Below the pieces are notes generated by a model. It saw only the letters and a program-made list of their open reading frames with translations, did not search any database and had not been told where the DNA came from. From Populus alba (Eukaryota; Streptophyta; Magnoliopsida; Malpighiales; Salicaceae): a stretch of DNA of 64,000 nucleotides. Positions 36,355 through 50,067 of this stretch are shown here, one piece after another (positions within the stretch are counted from its first letter, which is position 1; every line of letters begins with the position of its first letter). The DNA lies in assembly GCF_005239225.2 (NCBI RefSeq), contig NC_133295.1:5890001-5954000 (forward strand), read 5' to 3'. Position numbers and translations under genes: made by a program.

Positions 36355-37860
36355 AAGTCCGGTTATCTATATTTCTTTGTATTTTTTCTTCCCTTTTTTT
36401 AAGGTTTCCTGGGCAAGAAAATGGAGGTCTAGCTCTCTCAAACTTTTGTTTTTTTTTTTTTTTTCGTTTTTTTTCTTTTTCTGTTCGTTTTTTCTCCTTG
36501 GGAGAAAATGGGAAAGTGAGCTTTACCTGTATTTTGTTAGTTTTAGGTGGAGGGGGCAATACATTATAACATGATGGATATGGATAGGTGGGGTAATGAT
36601 GGTGTATATGTGTAGTCTTTCTTCTCTCTTTTTTAGCAAGTGATGAGACAAGGGGTTACCGCAGCAACCATGGCAGTCTTCTCATTTTGTTTAACTTCTC
36701 TCATCAATTATTGCCATCCCATGCTCGTATTGATGTGGAATTTCCAAGGAAGGAACGCTATAAAAAACAACGACTGTCTAAGAACAGCAGTAGCTACGCT
36801 GCTCGCATGCGTTCCCTTTCCACCTTTGAATCGATCTGTTTTACAAATCACAAGCAATTTACCTCTTCTACTCTACATTCGACAATCTTAAGCTCAAGGG
36901 ACGAGCTGCAGAATACATCTGGATAATCTTTCTTTCTTCGAAAAATGCATTTCTGGTGTGTGTTTAATTGGGAATTTGATTCTCAAACAAGAAACCAGTA
37001 AGTGGACTAATATATTATTTCATTTTCTTGCATGTTAAGCTACTATATATAACCTCTGCAGATAATAAGATTGGTGTTTTTCCTTCTCCCTTCATGGCAG
37101 AGAAGGCGTTTCACTGAAGAACTGTATTTTTTCTCTCTCTGAGAAGGAGATTTGAGTACATCAATTATAAGCAATTCTATCACAGACCATTTAAAAAAAA
37201 ATATATATATATTACAGCTATTAAAAAACCACAATTAAAAACTATATATTTAAAAAAATCACAGCAACCGTGATATCTAATTTGCCAAATTTATTTTAAA
37301 TTTATGCTAATAATAATTTATTTTTTTAAATTCATTATTCCAATCATTTGTTCTTAGCGCTTACATTCTGTGTGGATTGATTCCAAGAGATTTTATTAAA
37401 GCCTAATCATAGAAGTCATCAAAAGCAAAATATAAAAAGAAAAAAAAATCCAATCCCTGACAGTATGATTAGGCCTTTGTCATTTGTTGACTGCTTTTTT
37501 CACCTTGCCGCTTTGATTCCTTATGCTTAGGCATATCTAATGGGAGAGATAAAAAAGATTTAAAAATTAAAAAAAATCATTTTTTAACTTTTCTTCCCTG
37601 GAAGAGCAGCTAAAATAACTCTTTTTTTTTTTTTTAAAAAAAGAAAAGTACATGCAGAGAAATCATTCCTAAATATCTATCAAATGAAACCAAAACATTA
37701 AAATAAATTATGTAAACATCAATTCAACTTTTTTCAATAATTTTTTTCTCAAAAAGCAAAAAATATTGATATTAAATATATTAAAATACAAATAAATTGT
37801 TAAAATGACTTCTTCTATTGGAATGTATATAAGAAAAGAAGAAGAATCCATATTTACAGT
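36355..37860. other. 3' flank of the MIZ1-like gene, otherwise nothing recognised
   Basis: Begins with T-rich 3' UTR-like sequence (poly-T near 36451-36462). The rest is AT-rich and has no coding features I trust. Confidence 0.4.
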
Positions 37861-37864
37861 TTTC

Positions 37865-38090
37865 AAGAAGCTATATCAACCATTTTGCTCTTCCATATGG
37901 CTTCTGCAAGATGCTCTCGTACAAGATTTAAAGCTTCACTGTTACATCCTGCATTATTTTGGCTGTTTAACCTGAGGGAAAATACGGCCACCATGAAAAG
38001 GTTAGTTTGTAGTCTGCGACACTGTTCCAGTGTCTCCCACGGCCCTCTCTGCAAGTTTCAAGGCTTTATGACATCCTTCTCTCTGCAAAA
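37865..38090 (-). pseudogene. Possible gene fragment of unknown family
   Basis: On the minus strand an acceptor-like tttctttttgcag near 38085 is followed by an open stretch reading EGCHKALKLAERAVGDTGT. A branch-like ctaac and an acceptor-like tttccctcag then precede LNSQNNAGCNSEALNLVREH and a stop at 37863. The phases of the two pieces do not join cleanly. I do not recognise the family; it may be chance or a decayed 3' gene end. Confidence 0.25.
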
Positions 38091-38129
38091 AGAAAAGAAA
38101 AGAAAGAAGTAAAAGAGAAGGAAGGGCCA

Positions 38130-39400
38130 TGGGGGGCATGGCAGAGGCTGTGGGTTACAGCTGGGACAAAAACAATCCGTTAAGATCACCTTACACGAAT
38201 ATCAAAGTATGTTTCGCATCATCTACTCATCATTCTTCAAAAGATTCAAAAGTTGTTTGCTATGCACAAAAGCAATCCCACCGCTGCTTTATGCCATTAT
38301 AACTCCACTGAATTGCAAAACTTTGGTTTAAAGGTGGCTCGTAAGTTGCTCGAAGCCCACCATTCGGGGTGGCTGCACTGCGTTTATTATTTTGTATTTC
38401 TAGACTGTCCCTATAAGTAGGATAAAAGGAGGGGAGGAAATTGATGGTTCTGATTAATGCATTATTATATGCAATAATGCTATAACATCATCAATGCGTT
38501 TTCTGAGTATTTAGATATGGTATTACACCATTAATTATGCTATAAAAAATAGCCCACAGCAAGAGCTCGGGCTACTTGTAGGCCACGTCTAGTTTTTGGG
38601 GGCTTATTATAGCATGCCTACTTCGCAGTGTTTGCTACTTAATAGCTAGATAATGGCCAGAAATAAAAGGGAATCTGCCCTAAAATGAAGGGCAAAAAGA
38701 GAGGTGTGTGCTTGGTATTATGGCGAGAACTGAAAGACTTCCTAGCATCAGCAAGTTTGATCTGCGCAACCTAAAACTGGAACTGCATTTCGTTGGTTTA
38801 TTCCCAGCCAAGAACAAGAAAGAGGAGCCCGCGTGATCTTCATTATCCAGATTGACAAGATAAGTAAATAAATAAATAAAAATTCAACAAGTTTGCCTGC
38901 TCTGATCTTTACTGAGGTCGAAAGCATGGATGTACGTACCTGAATACATACATGTAGGATATTTCAGAGTGTCAGTACAAGTAAGTTGCATAAAGTGAGC
39001 TAAGAGATGTGTGTTATCTGCAAAAACTCAAATGTTTTGAAACAGCACCTATGTTGTTAAAGGCACTTACTTTCCTTCAATTTCCGAGACAAAAAAAATG
39101 CAGATTCTTTGGTCCATAGATGCTGGTGACTCACATTTTCATGCATAAGCAAGTGAAAGGTGGTCACTGAGTGCCATTTTTCTGTCACCTCTTTACTCAA
39201 TCACCGAGGTCCAAAAAGAAGTTGCTACCATCCATGAAGAAGCACCTAGCAAAGTACTAATCTGATCTTCAATGGGGACAGATTCAATTAGTTTCCAAAG
39301 GTTTCTTGGAAGTAATGACTTTTATGATATGCTTTCTTGAATCCCAAATTGTGGCAGTAAATATTTCGTCTGCGTGTAAGCTTTGTTTCCGTCAGTTAAA
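38130..39400. other. Intergenic DNA, nothing recognised
   Basis: Less AT-rich than the region to the right, without a supported gene. A non-coding transcript cannot be excluded. Confidence 0.35.
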
Positions 39401-39704
39401 ATATCAGTGATGGATTTATCGGAGGAACAATGTCGTCGGTTGGTGTCGTGTCGATGATTTTATATCCATTGATAAATTCATCGTTGATTTAAACATGAAT
39501 GGATAAGCCAACAAAATCTTATTATCAATGAAAATTTTAATCACCAATCCCTAATTAGTTGCTATCCTCAAACAACTAAGTCCATAATCATCATCACAAG
39601 GGCCGACTATGAAATCAATATTCTCTTGGTTGTCATCTCCAGCCAACTAAGTCCATAATCCCTATCACAAGGGTTGACTATGTAATCAATGATCCTTTAG
39701 TTGT

Positions 39705-41147
39705 CATCGTTGACCAACTAAGTTCATAGTTCCCATCACAAGAATAGATTATGTATCTTTATCAAATTCATTGTTAGGGTCTAATTTAAATTCACACATT
39801 TCTCTATGACATTGCAATTATTTATAATTTGTAGGTAGGTGTATGTTGTTGCTGTTGGTTACAGATTAAATATTCATTGACTACAAGGTTTCTTTGCAAA
39901 TTTCCCTTATAATTCTTTTTCCTTCAAATTTCTTGTTTCTCTATATCTAGAAATCTAAGCTCCCAACTTGTTTTCTCTCCTAAATCCCTTTTTTTATTAG
40001 TTTCTTTCCATTAAAAATCACTCCCACACTCTCCAAATCTCATCATTTAGAGAGAATAATATGAATTTTTGAAGAAAACAGGAAGAGAACGAAACTTTCT
40101 CTTTTGTCCATGGTTGTCAGCTATTTATTTATAGAAGGAGAGGAATTTTGGATAAAATTATAGGTCTACCACTTCTTATTTCTCTTATGTTCTTTTCCAG
40201 TGTTTTACTCGCCCATTGGTATTTTTGCACAATGTTTTATTACTTAATTCAATGAGATTTTCAATTTAATTCATTAGGGACTCCTTTCATAATCACAATA
40301 AAATCTTTCTTGATTTTTTTCCACCAACAGTTAATGTTAATTACGCGTAAAAACATATATTATTTTATTTAGAATTCAACTTTATTTATTATTATTATTA
40401 TTATTATTGTCTAACTATTTTGACCCTAATTTATATAAAAAAGTTTCATTTAAATAATTATTTTACCTTATTGAGAAATTTATATGGTTGTCATCCTTGA
40501 CCAACTAAGTCCATAGTTCTCATCACAAGAGTCGACTATGTATCCTTATTAAATTCATTGTTAGGGTCTAATTCAAAATCACATATTTCTCTATGACATT
40601 GGAATCATTTATAATTTGTCGGTGGGTGTTCGTTGTTGCGGTTGGTAACAAATTACATATTCATTATCTACAAGGTTTCTTTTCAAATTCCCCCTATAAT
40701 TCTTCTTCCTTCTTCAAATTTCTTATTTCACTTTCTCTAGAACTCTAAGCTCCCAACTTGTTTTCTCTCCTAAATCCCTTTTTTATTAGTTTCTTTTCAT
40801 TAAAAATCACTTCCATACTCTCCAAATCTCATCATTTAGAGAGAATATTATGAATTTTTGAAGAAAACAGGAAGAGAATGAAACTTTCTCTTTTGTCCAT
40901 GGTTGTCGGCCATTTATTTATAGAAGGAGAGGAATTTTGGATAAAATTATAGGTCTACCACTTCTTATTTCTCTTATGTTCTTTTCTACTGTTTTACTCG
41001 GCCATTGGTATTTTTGTACACTATTTTATTACTTAATTCATTGGAGACTCCATCCATAATCATAATAAAATCTTCCTCAAATTTTTTCCATCAACAGTTA
41101 ACGTTAATCACGCGTAAAAACATACATTATTTTATTTAGAATTCTAC

Positions 41148-41213
<66 letters not shown>

Positions 41214-41298
41214 TATTATTGTCTAACTATTTTTACCCCAATTTATAAAAAAAAGTTTCATTTAAATAATTATTTTACATGATTGAGGAATTTACGTG
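39705..41298. repeat. Direct tandem duplication, unit about 0.79-0.81 kb
   Basis: Copy 1 starts around 39705 (gttgaccaactaagttcata) and copy 2 around 40492 (cttgaccaactaagtccata). They share attcattgttagggtctaat, aagctcccaacttgttttct, an acgcgtaaaaacata segment, an ATT microsatellite and gtctaactattttgaccc. Copy 2 is longer, mainly because its ATT run (41149-41219) is expanded. Non-coding; possibly LTR-derived. Confidence 0.85.
41149..41219. repeat. ATT trinucleotide microsatellite
   Basis: More than 20 near-perfect att units. The matching position in the neighbouring copy (about 40384-40409) has far fewer units. Confidence 0.95.
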
Positions 41299-43114
41299 AT
41301 TCGTCATTGGGTTGACATTTCACATATTAATTTATTACTTTATCTCATCCAAAATTTAAGTTAATTTACTGGAAATGTTCATCCCAAATCATAATAATTT
41401 TTCTTCTTAATTTACTATTTTTAAATTGAGGATTTCCCTAATAACACCAGTTTAACCATTTTTGAAGTGAAGGTTTACAATTGTAAACTTCAGGATAGAA
41501 ATTTTAAGAATGTGATTAAAATATTATAATGAATTTAGATAGGTATTAGATTGGGAAGAATGATTATAGATTGTTCAAAAACTTTAGGGAAGAAGTTATT
41601 ATTAAGAAGATAGTGTGAAATATAATTAATTAATGAGTTTACAATGTAAGTTGTTCCAATAGTTGAAAAGTTTATTTAAAATAGTTAAGAAAACTTTTTC
41701 GAATGGCAAAACCATAAATAAACACAAACTTCTAGTCTCCCTCTTTATATATTCTTTTCTTTTCTTGTTTTTTCTACTCAAATCTCCACTAAAATAAGAG
41801 TTTGAGTATATGATAAGGGTGATTAGTAGAGAATAAAAACTTTAATACGAGATTTGAAAGGATTTTAGGAGAGAGAAAGTTAGAAATTAGTGAGAGAAAT
41901 ATAAATTTTGGGTGAAGAAAGAAGATAAAAAAGAAAACTTTACAAAGAAAATGACAAATTGGTTTTAAAGTTGCTTGGTAAAATATCTTAGACCATTAAA
42001 TTCTTATTAATTTAGTGAGAAATTTCTAAATTTCTCACTTAGGGTTTATGAGGGAAATGTGTAGTTTGTTATAACTTAATAAAATAGGTGTGGAATAATT
42101 GATGATTGATGTGAGATTAAGAATAATTAAAAAAGTCATGATAACAAAAAAAAATTTATTTTCTTCTTGTTGTTGTTGTTGTCGTCTAACTATTTTTACC
42201 CCAATTTATAAAAAAAAATTTATTTAAATAATTATTTTACCCGATTGAGGAATTTACATGATTCGTCATTGGGTTGACATTTTGCATATTAATTTATTAC
42301 TTTATCTCATCCAAAATTTAAGTTAATTTATTGGAAATATTCATCCCAAATCACAATAATTTTTCTTCTTAATTTACTATTTTTAAATTGAGGATTTCCC
42401 CAATAACACCAGTTTAACCATTTTTGAAGCGGAGGTTTACAATTGTAAACTCCGGGATAGAAATTTTGGGAATGTGATTAAAATATTATAATGAATTTAA
42501 ATATGTATTAGATTGGGAAGAATGATTATAGATTGTTCACAAAATTTAAGGGAGAAGTTATTATTAAGAAGATAGTGTGAAATATAATTAATTAATGAGT
42601 TTACGATGTAAGTTGTACCAATAGCTGAAAAGTTTATTTAAAATAGTTAAGAAAGCTTTTTCGAATGGCAAAACTATAAATAAACACAAACTTCTAGTCT
42701 CCCTCTATATATATTCTTTTATTTTCTTGCTTTGCTACTCAAATCTCCTTTAAAATAAGAGTTTGAGGGTATGATAAGGGTGATTAGTAGAGAATAAAAA
42801 CTTTAATACGAGATTTGAAAGGATTTTAGGAGAGAGAAAGTTAGAAATTAGTGAGAGAAATATAAATTTTGGGTGAAGAAAGAAGATAAAAAAGAAAACT
42901 TTACAAAGAAAATGACAAATTGGTTTTAAAGTTGCTTGGTAAAATATCTTAGACCATTAAATTCTTATTAATTTAGTGAGAAATTCCTAAATTTCTTACT
43001 TAGGGTTTATGAGGGAAATGTGTAGTTTGTTATAACTTAATAAAATAGGTGTGAAATAATTGATGATTGATGTGAGATTAAGAATAATTAAAAAAGTCAT
43101 GATAACAAAAAAAA
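41221..43114. repeat. Direct tandem duplication, unit about 0.96 kb, near-identical copies
   Basis: 41221-42152 and 42184-43114 match almost base for base, from gtctaactatttttacccca to aaaagtcatgataacaaaaa. Differences are few and scattered. The first about 80 bp of each copy also matches the end of each unit of the duplication to the left. Non-coding. Confidence 0.9.
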
Positions 43115-43419
43115 GACCTTAAGGTCGGCCGTTAGTGTAGTTTTAAGGAAGTTGTTTTAATTGATTTTAATTCTCATTAAGGATATGTGAATTAGTGTGT
43201 ATAGTTGGAAGGATGATGTTTGGTCAAGATTTGGTTGAATGTCTATGTGATTTGGAATTTCCAATACATTTTAAGTTAGGGTTTATGAATGGAAAATTAA
43301 AACAATGAGAAAATAATACTAAATCATGTATATGAAAATTTTGTTAATTAGTGTAATGGCTTGAAATTTCTTGAAAATAATATTAGCATCAACTACTATA
43401 TGTGTAAAATGAGGTGAAT

Positions 43420-43440
43420 TATATATATATATATATATAT
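43420..43440. repeat. AT dinucleotide microsatellite
   Basis: Alternating at run of about ten units. Confidence 0.85.
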
Positions 43441-44329
43441 AAAAGGGGCGCATCTTAACATTGTAAGACTTTCCATTTAAATAACGAATCCATTCAATTT
43501 AACAAAAATTTAACAGAGTTTCTTCTATATAAACACTATACCAAAATTTGTCTCATATTAATACTTGCAATATAAACAACAATACAACTCATGTTTGGCT
43601 TATGTCGTCTTATGCTCATATAATCCACCACCATCCATCATTTCAACCAAATACAATCACACATCAAATATTTTCAATAACAAAGATCACATATAGTTGA
43701 TCCTTAAATTATCCACACATCAAGATAACCATTTCTTTCCATACAATATTGTATTATCTTAACTGAAGGTTACACAACTAGAATATACATATTAGAACTT
43801 ATTTCAGAGTTATAACTAAATAATGTTATACTAGGAAATTATAAAGTAAGCAATTACAATTGCGACAACTGATAAGAAGTAGCTGCATATCACAAACTAA
43901 TTGTAGAATAAATATGTTAATAATATCAAATGATTTATTTCAATTCCTATATCACTTAACCATTTTTTTTACTTTACAAACATACAATGATCACCTTTAT
44001 CCACTACTTTCATACATGGAAGTTCATTTATATCTTCCTAAATTTCTCTTTCTTATAATCATTGTGCTATTATCATCATAATCATAATGATTCTCTCATT
44101 TCTAATATATTTCTTAACCCATCTTGTTACAATCATCACTTGTGTTTTTGAATTGATCAAATTCATAATAACATCATAGTCGTCCTTGTTTGTGTTATAA
44201 CTTAAACACTTTTATAAAATCATTGCAAATACTTTTAACTCATTCTATAATTAATCCATTCAATACCTTCAATATTTATGAATACTACTTTGAGTTTATC
44301 AATCATATTTAGTCCTTTCAAAATGTCTA

Positions 44330-45370
44330 ATATGTTATTTCTGGTCAATTGATTTTGTTGATTCATTTTAATGCCTATTATATTATTTTTGGCTCACCAA
44401 TATCAATTTTCAATCTCAACATCTTCCATGCCTATTATGGCTTATCAATATATATATATATATATTTGTTTTCAAGCTCAAAATATTTTTGGTCCAAATA
44501 TGGCTTATCCATATATTTCTTCAATTCTCAATATGTTTTATAATTATTTTGGCTCATCTATTTTCTTTTTCCATCTTAAATTTTCCCCGTGCCCATTTAT
44601 TGTACCTTCAAATATTTGTTTTATTCAGTTTCAACCCGTTGTTGCGACCAATTCCAACTTTTACATTTTAAATCTCGTTGTTATGGTCAAAGATCACATA
44701 TTGTTCAATTTAATTTTTTTTTTTTATCTTCTATTCCATTGTTGCAATCAATTTAATTTTTTTTAATCTTATATTCCACCGTTGCAGTACATTTAATTAC
44801 ACTCATTGTTATGGTTAGTTCCAGTTTTATGTATTAAATCCTGTCATTGCGGTCCGCTTAATTCTCACATATTAAATTTCATTGTTGTGGTCAATTTAAT
44901 TTTTACAATATAAAATTTTGTCATTGTGATTGAATTAATTTAAACATATAAAATTTTGTTGTTGTGGGCCATTTAATTAAATCTCACTGTTATGGTTAAC
45001 TTCAATTTTAGGTATTAAATTTCACCTTTGCGGTCCGTTTAATTAAATTCCACCATTGTGATCTAATTAATTAAATTTCACCATTATGGTTAATATCAAT
45101 TGCATTCTATTGTTGTAGTCCATTTAATTAAATTCCACCATTGTGATCTAATTAATTAAATTTCACCATTGTGGTTAATATCAATTGCATTTTATTCTTG
45201 TAGTCCATTTAATTAATTCTCAACATTATAATTAATTTTAATTTCACGTATTAAATTCTACCTTTGTGGTCCATTTAATTAAATCTCATTGTTACGATGC
45301 AATTAATTAAATCTCATCGTTGAGGTTAATTCTAACTTTACATATTAAATTCCTTTGTTGTGATTCATTT
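44330..45370. repeat. Degenerate minisatellites
   Basis: Two adjoining families. From about 44330 to 44600, units carry ttttggctcatcaatat plus tcaatctcaa. From about 44630 to 45370, units of roughly 50-70 bp carry ttgttgtggtcaatttaatt and taaattccaccattgtggt forms. Repeat order is clear by eye, but no two copies are identical. Confidence 0.7.
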
Positions 45371-45439
45371 AATTCATAAAATATTAATTTCCTACCATGA
45401 AATTATTTTCTTTTCTAATCATTCCCCCCTCCTCCTACA

Positions 45440-45790
45440 TGTATTTTCACTTAATGTTATTACCATGCCTTAAAGGCATAAATGATATAATATGAATCTA
45501 ATGCTCTAAAAGCATAATTCACATCATATTATTTTCCTATCTTATAAGCATAATTTACTTAACATTTATTTCTTGTCCGGTGGGAGTAATTCACATAAAA
45601 TTGATTTCCTACCTTATAGATATAATTTATCTAATATCATTTTCTTGCCTCGAGGTTATAATTCACATGATATTATTTTTTTCCCACCCCAAAGTCATAA
45701 TTTCTTTCTAATATCATTTTCCCGCTCCAATGACATAATTGTATTCTTATATCATTTTTTCATCCTAAAGACATTTTCTCATGATACACA
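45440..45790. repeat. Degenerate minisatellite, about 45-60 bp unit
   Basis: Units read as ctaccttataggcataattcac followed by taatatcattttcttgcc with substitutions; about six copies. It directly follows the previous array and may be part of the same decayed element. Confidence 0.65.
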
Positions 45791-46426
45791 ATTATACAAC
45801 ATACATATAATTTTTATTACATTCTAACATTTTGAAATAAATTTAAAGAATTAAAGAGACAAAGGGGCAATCTTTACCTTGAATTCCTACTACTCAAGCT
45901 CTTGAGGAGTTAGGTCCCACACCAAACACAACTCTCAAACAATAACTATTAATGTTCACACCACTAATTAAAACTTAACCATATAAATATCCATACTTTC
46001 TAATTATATTCAATCACACAAATTCCCACACTTATATCAATAAATTTTCCATTTCTCTTAGCCACCACACATATAAATAATCAACCATATTCTATTTACA
46101 TTCAAATTCAAATATGTAAAACATTGCAACAACATATATTAATCAAATCTTTAGTTAATAAACATCTTAACCATATCAAACTTATGATTTCAAATTCCAT
46201 ATTTTTCAAAAACATGGCCATAATTATCCAATTACACAATAAATCCTAATTTTCAATAACTTAACTCACACATTTTTATCAAATTTCTATACTTACAATT
46301 AATATTCCATGATATATCCTTACTTCTGAACATATAATTTTTCATATTCTCAAATCACCAAATTATGCTTGAATACATCCAATTTCACATATTCATATCA
46401 ATGTATATCAATCCAATTATTCATTG

Positions 46427-46574
46427 TCACCTATTTACATTTAAATATAGAACCTTCATATCTCACATGACTAGATTCTTAGTTTTAGCATGTCATTTTG
46501 TCACCTATTTACATTTAAACATAGAACCTTCACATCTCACATGACTAGATTCTTAGTTTTTGCATGTCATTACA
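46427..46574. repeat. 74-bp tandem duplication
   Basis: 46427-46500 and 46501-46574 both run from tcacctatttacatttaaa to gcatgtcatt, with only a few substitutions. Confidence 0.9.
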
Positions 46575-48520
46575 CCTTAACCATAACCAATTCCCATCCA
46601 AACATACACAATCTCCCCATATATGTCATATTAACACGTATCAACCTATTTTATACACACCTTATAAATACTAACATTTCATATCACTAGCTTCCCAAAA
46701 CATATTAACTTACTTCCATGCTATCCTTTTTAATTTAAATCTCAAAAAGACCTATTTCAAATCTAACTAGATTAACAACTTAGCTTAACATAAAATCAAT
46801 TAAACTTGACAAGTACATTTTTCCAAACTTGTACACTTAAATTTTTTTTTTTTTCATAATAATTTCATCTAATCTTATTCATAACCACCACCTCACACAT
46901 ACAACATTAACATAGCATAATTTTGTTATTTTAGGATTAAGGCAATAATAATATTGTTTCCACTAATAATAACCAATATTATAATTAACTCAATTAAACA
47001 CAATAAACACAATTAACAAACAATAAAATTAAAGTGCTTAAAGTAAATAGTATAGGGATAGAAATTGCAAACTCGGTTTTTAACGTAGTTCGGCAAACCT
47101 ATAGTCACACCTCAAGCACCAAATCGGTCTTAAGTATTGTATTCTTCATTATCCAAGCCAAAGATTACAATGTCCTTAATGAATCTTCACTAAACCTTTT
47201 TTCACAACTTGAAGAAATACCCTGTTTAAGAGTTTTTCATTTTAGTTATATACCTCACCAATGACCAAGAGTTTTTCACTCAAACTTTTGAACGATTACA
47301 ATTATTTGAAATGTAGCAACACTCTCTTAAAGTTGGACAATAAAATTGAAACTTATATCTTTATAGCTCACTCAATAGCACATAGAATGTATGAAGGTGT
47401 TTAAATGTATTGAATGTGAGAATTTATATTCTTGTATAAGAATATAAAGGTGTTAATGTATAAATATGAGTATGATTTAGGATTGATGATTCAAAAATGT
47501 TTTTGCTCTTAAAATAGCTTGTATATGATATATATTCAAATTTTATACCTAATTCTTCAATTAGACAAGCTATATATATATATATAGCAAAAACCAGTCG
47601 TTTTATAACCTTGATAAAATGGCCAACCGATTTATATTGGTCAGGAAAATCAGTTGGTCTGTTCATATAAATTCCTAGGTGTTCATTTTTTATGCGGTCG
47701 TCTGGTTCAACTTAAAACCCTGATATGATAGTTTTAAACTTGAAAAATTTTGAATCGACTTAATGCATATTAGTCCTACAATACATGCAATGTGAAATGT
47801 GTGAATTCATTTTAATTTGTGTTATCAAGCAAGATATAAAGATTTACATAATTAGCACTAACATGAATCTTCAAGAACTAAGTCTTCATTTTTTTTGTAT
47901 CTTGAACTTGCTTATTTTTTTTATTTATTTAATTCTTCATATAAACTTGTTTAAAATTAATCTCAACTAGGCATATTATTAGTCTATTTTTATTTAATTG
48001 TTATCATCAAAATATATAAATATTAATAAGTGACCTAAAGGTCAACTAATTTAACCAAGCCATCAAGGTCATTTTCAAAATTTTTCAAAATTTACTAAAT
48101 TAATATTTTGATCAATTGTTAACAACATTCATAATTTTATCATAATATCCACATTTTGTAATCCATACATCTTTCCTTTAATATCAAAACACTATACATA
48201 TAAAATTCTAATAATTTCATATACAATTAGAATAGTTTTTCCTACTTCCATAATATAGTAATCATGCTTACTTTTAAAATTTTCTCAATTCTTAATTTCC
48301 ATGCATTATATATTTAACCTATAATTCCATGTCAATCTAATACATACATACACATTTAAGGTTTTCAAGGTTCCATGTTTACATTTTCCCCTCACACACA
48401 TATAACATGTAATCTACATAACCAACCATAAGTTAAATCCCAAACACAATTTCTCATACCTACTCATTAAATAAACATGCAATATTATAAGATTCAAAAC
48501 AATTTTCCATCTCCCACCAA
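46575..48520. other. AT-rich gene desert segment
   Basis: No coding features. Near 47085 the sequence tttttaacgtagttcggcaa resembles the aacgtggttcggc segment found in many plant retrotransposon ends, so an old LTR may be present, but I could not find its borders. Confidence 0.35.
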
Positions 48521-50059
48521 GTTCTTGATTAGTACTTAAAAGTGTATTTTTATCAAGATTTTATATTATTATTTTGCACTTGAAGTATCAATAACTCTTT
48601 AACTAGAGCATGTTTTATAATAACAAGTCTGATAATATAATATAGCTTTAATTTATGGTAAATGCTCATTTTAAATGCACGCATATCTCACAATTTAAAA
48701 TATTGGTTGATGTGATTAACTATTGAAAGTGAAAGGACAAAGAAAAGGCCAAGCTTAGAAAAGAGATGCTGATTCAATTCAAATAGGAACATTGTTCAGT
48801 CATTGGATCATATCTGGAGCTGTAGTTCTTGGATTTTGGTTTTGGTTTATAATGGCTAGAAAAGCTAAGAAATAGGCCTACAATGGTCATGAAGAGTGGA
48901 AGACCCAAATATACAGTTTTCAAATTCAAAGCTTGGCCATAAAAGAGAAGTCAGAATTTGTCCTGCAATTCAACCTAAACACTGCTAAGAAGTTTACCCA
49001 TAACTGAAGTTCCATAAGGCAAAATGATGTCAAATTTAGTGGGTGAAAAGATAAGACAAATTTCAACAACTTTAATGAAGACCACCTGTTCAAATTCTGA
49101 TGTTAGCAATGACATTTCATTTAGAAAAGAGCTTTAGGGCTATCCTCCATGTCCACAAGAAGCACTACTTAGTTTTTTAGCCATATCTTGATTTGTAGTG
49201 ATCTAAATACTCTAAAATATTATGGGTGGAAAGAGGAGATGATTTCCAACAACTTTCATGAAGAACACTTTGCCAAATTCTGATTGCATCAATATCATTG
49301 CATCCAACCAAAGTGCTTGAGTGTTGTTGTCCACCAAGTCCACTAAATCAATAGTTGGCCACTACATCAATAATCAGTAGTTGGTTGATTAGTACTTAAA
49401 AGTGCATGTTTATCAAGGGTTTATATCATCATTTTGCACTTAAAGTATCAATAACTCCTTAATTAAAGCATGTTTTATAATAACAAGTCTAATATTATAA
49501 AATGCCTTAATATATGGTAAATGTTCATCTTAAATGCAGGCTTATCACATAAAATAAAGGATTGATTGATGAGTTCAAGTATGGAAATTGAAAGGACAAA
49601 GAGAGGGCCAAACTTAGAAAAGAGATGTTGGTGCAGTCCAAATTGGAACACTGTTCGGTAATTGGGTCATATCTCGAGTTCTAGATGTCCAAATGACCTC
49701 AAAGTTTTACACAGATTCAGTAAGACATAGGCCTATAACTTTCATGTTTTCATCAAGATCTAAGAAGGCCGTTTTCAATCCAAATTATAGCAACAACGGA
49801 GAAGTCTGAATCTGTCCTGCAGCCCAAACACTGTTCAGTGTTTGGCCCATATCTGGAGTTCTAAAAGTCCAAATGACCTCTATTTTTTTTCCTGAAAAGC
49901 TGATTCAATTTCCTACAACTTTCATGTTTTCCAGTAGACCTAGTTCTGATGGTATCATTTTTGTTTTATTTAGACAAGAAGATAAGGATTTTCACCAAGT
50001 CAAAAGTTGGTCACCCACTCAACAATTAGTCATCAAATCAATAATTCTGAATTGTGGCC

Positions 50060-50067
50060 TATAAAAG
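50060..50067 (+). promoter_or_regulatory. LTR TATA box
   Basis: tataaaag inside the inner LTR. The outer copy is interrupted just before the equivalent site. Confidence 0.6.

Noticed and set aside
36640..36926. Plus-strand open frames after the MIZ1-like gene
   Set aside because: Two overlapping frames with unlike peptides and no family match; likely chance.
41149..41219. Possible CRISPR-like regular array
   Set aside because: Simple ATT microsatellite; no spacer-repeat structure, and the window is eukaryotic.
43860..47970. Several short plus-strand open frames
   Set aside because: They sit in minisatellites and AT-rich DNA and encode hydrophobic low-complexity peptides as expected by chance.
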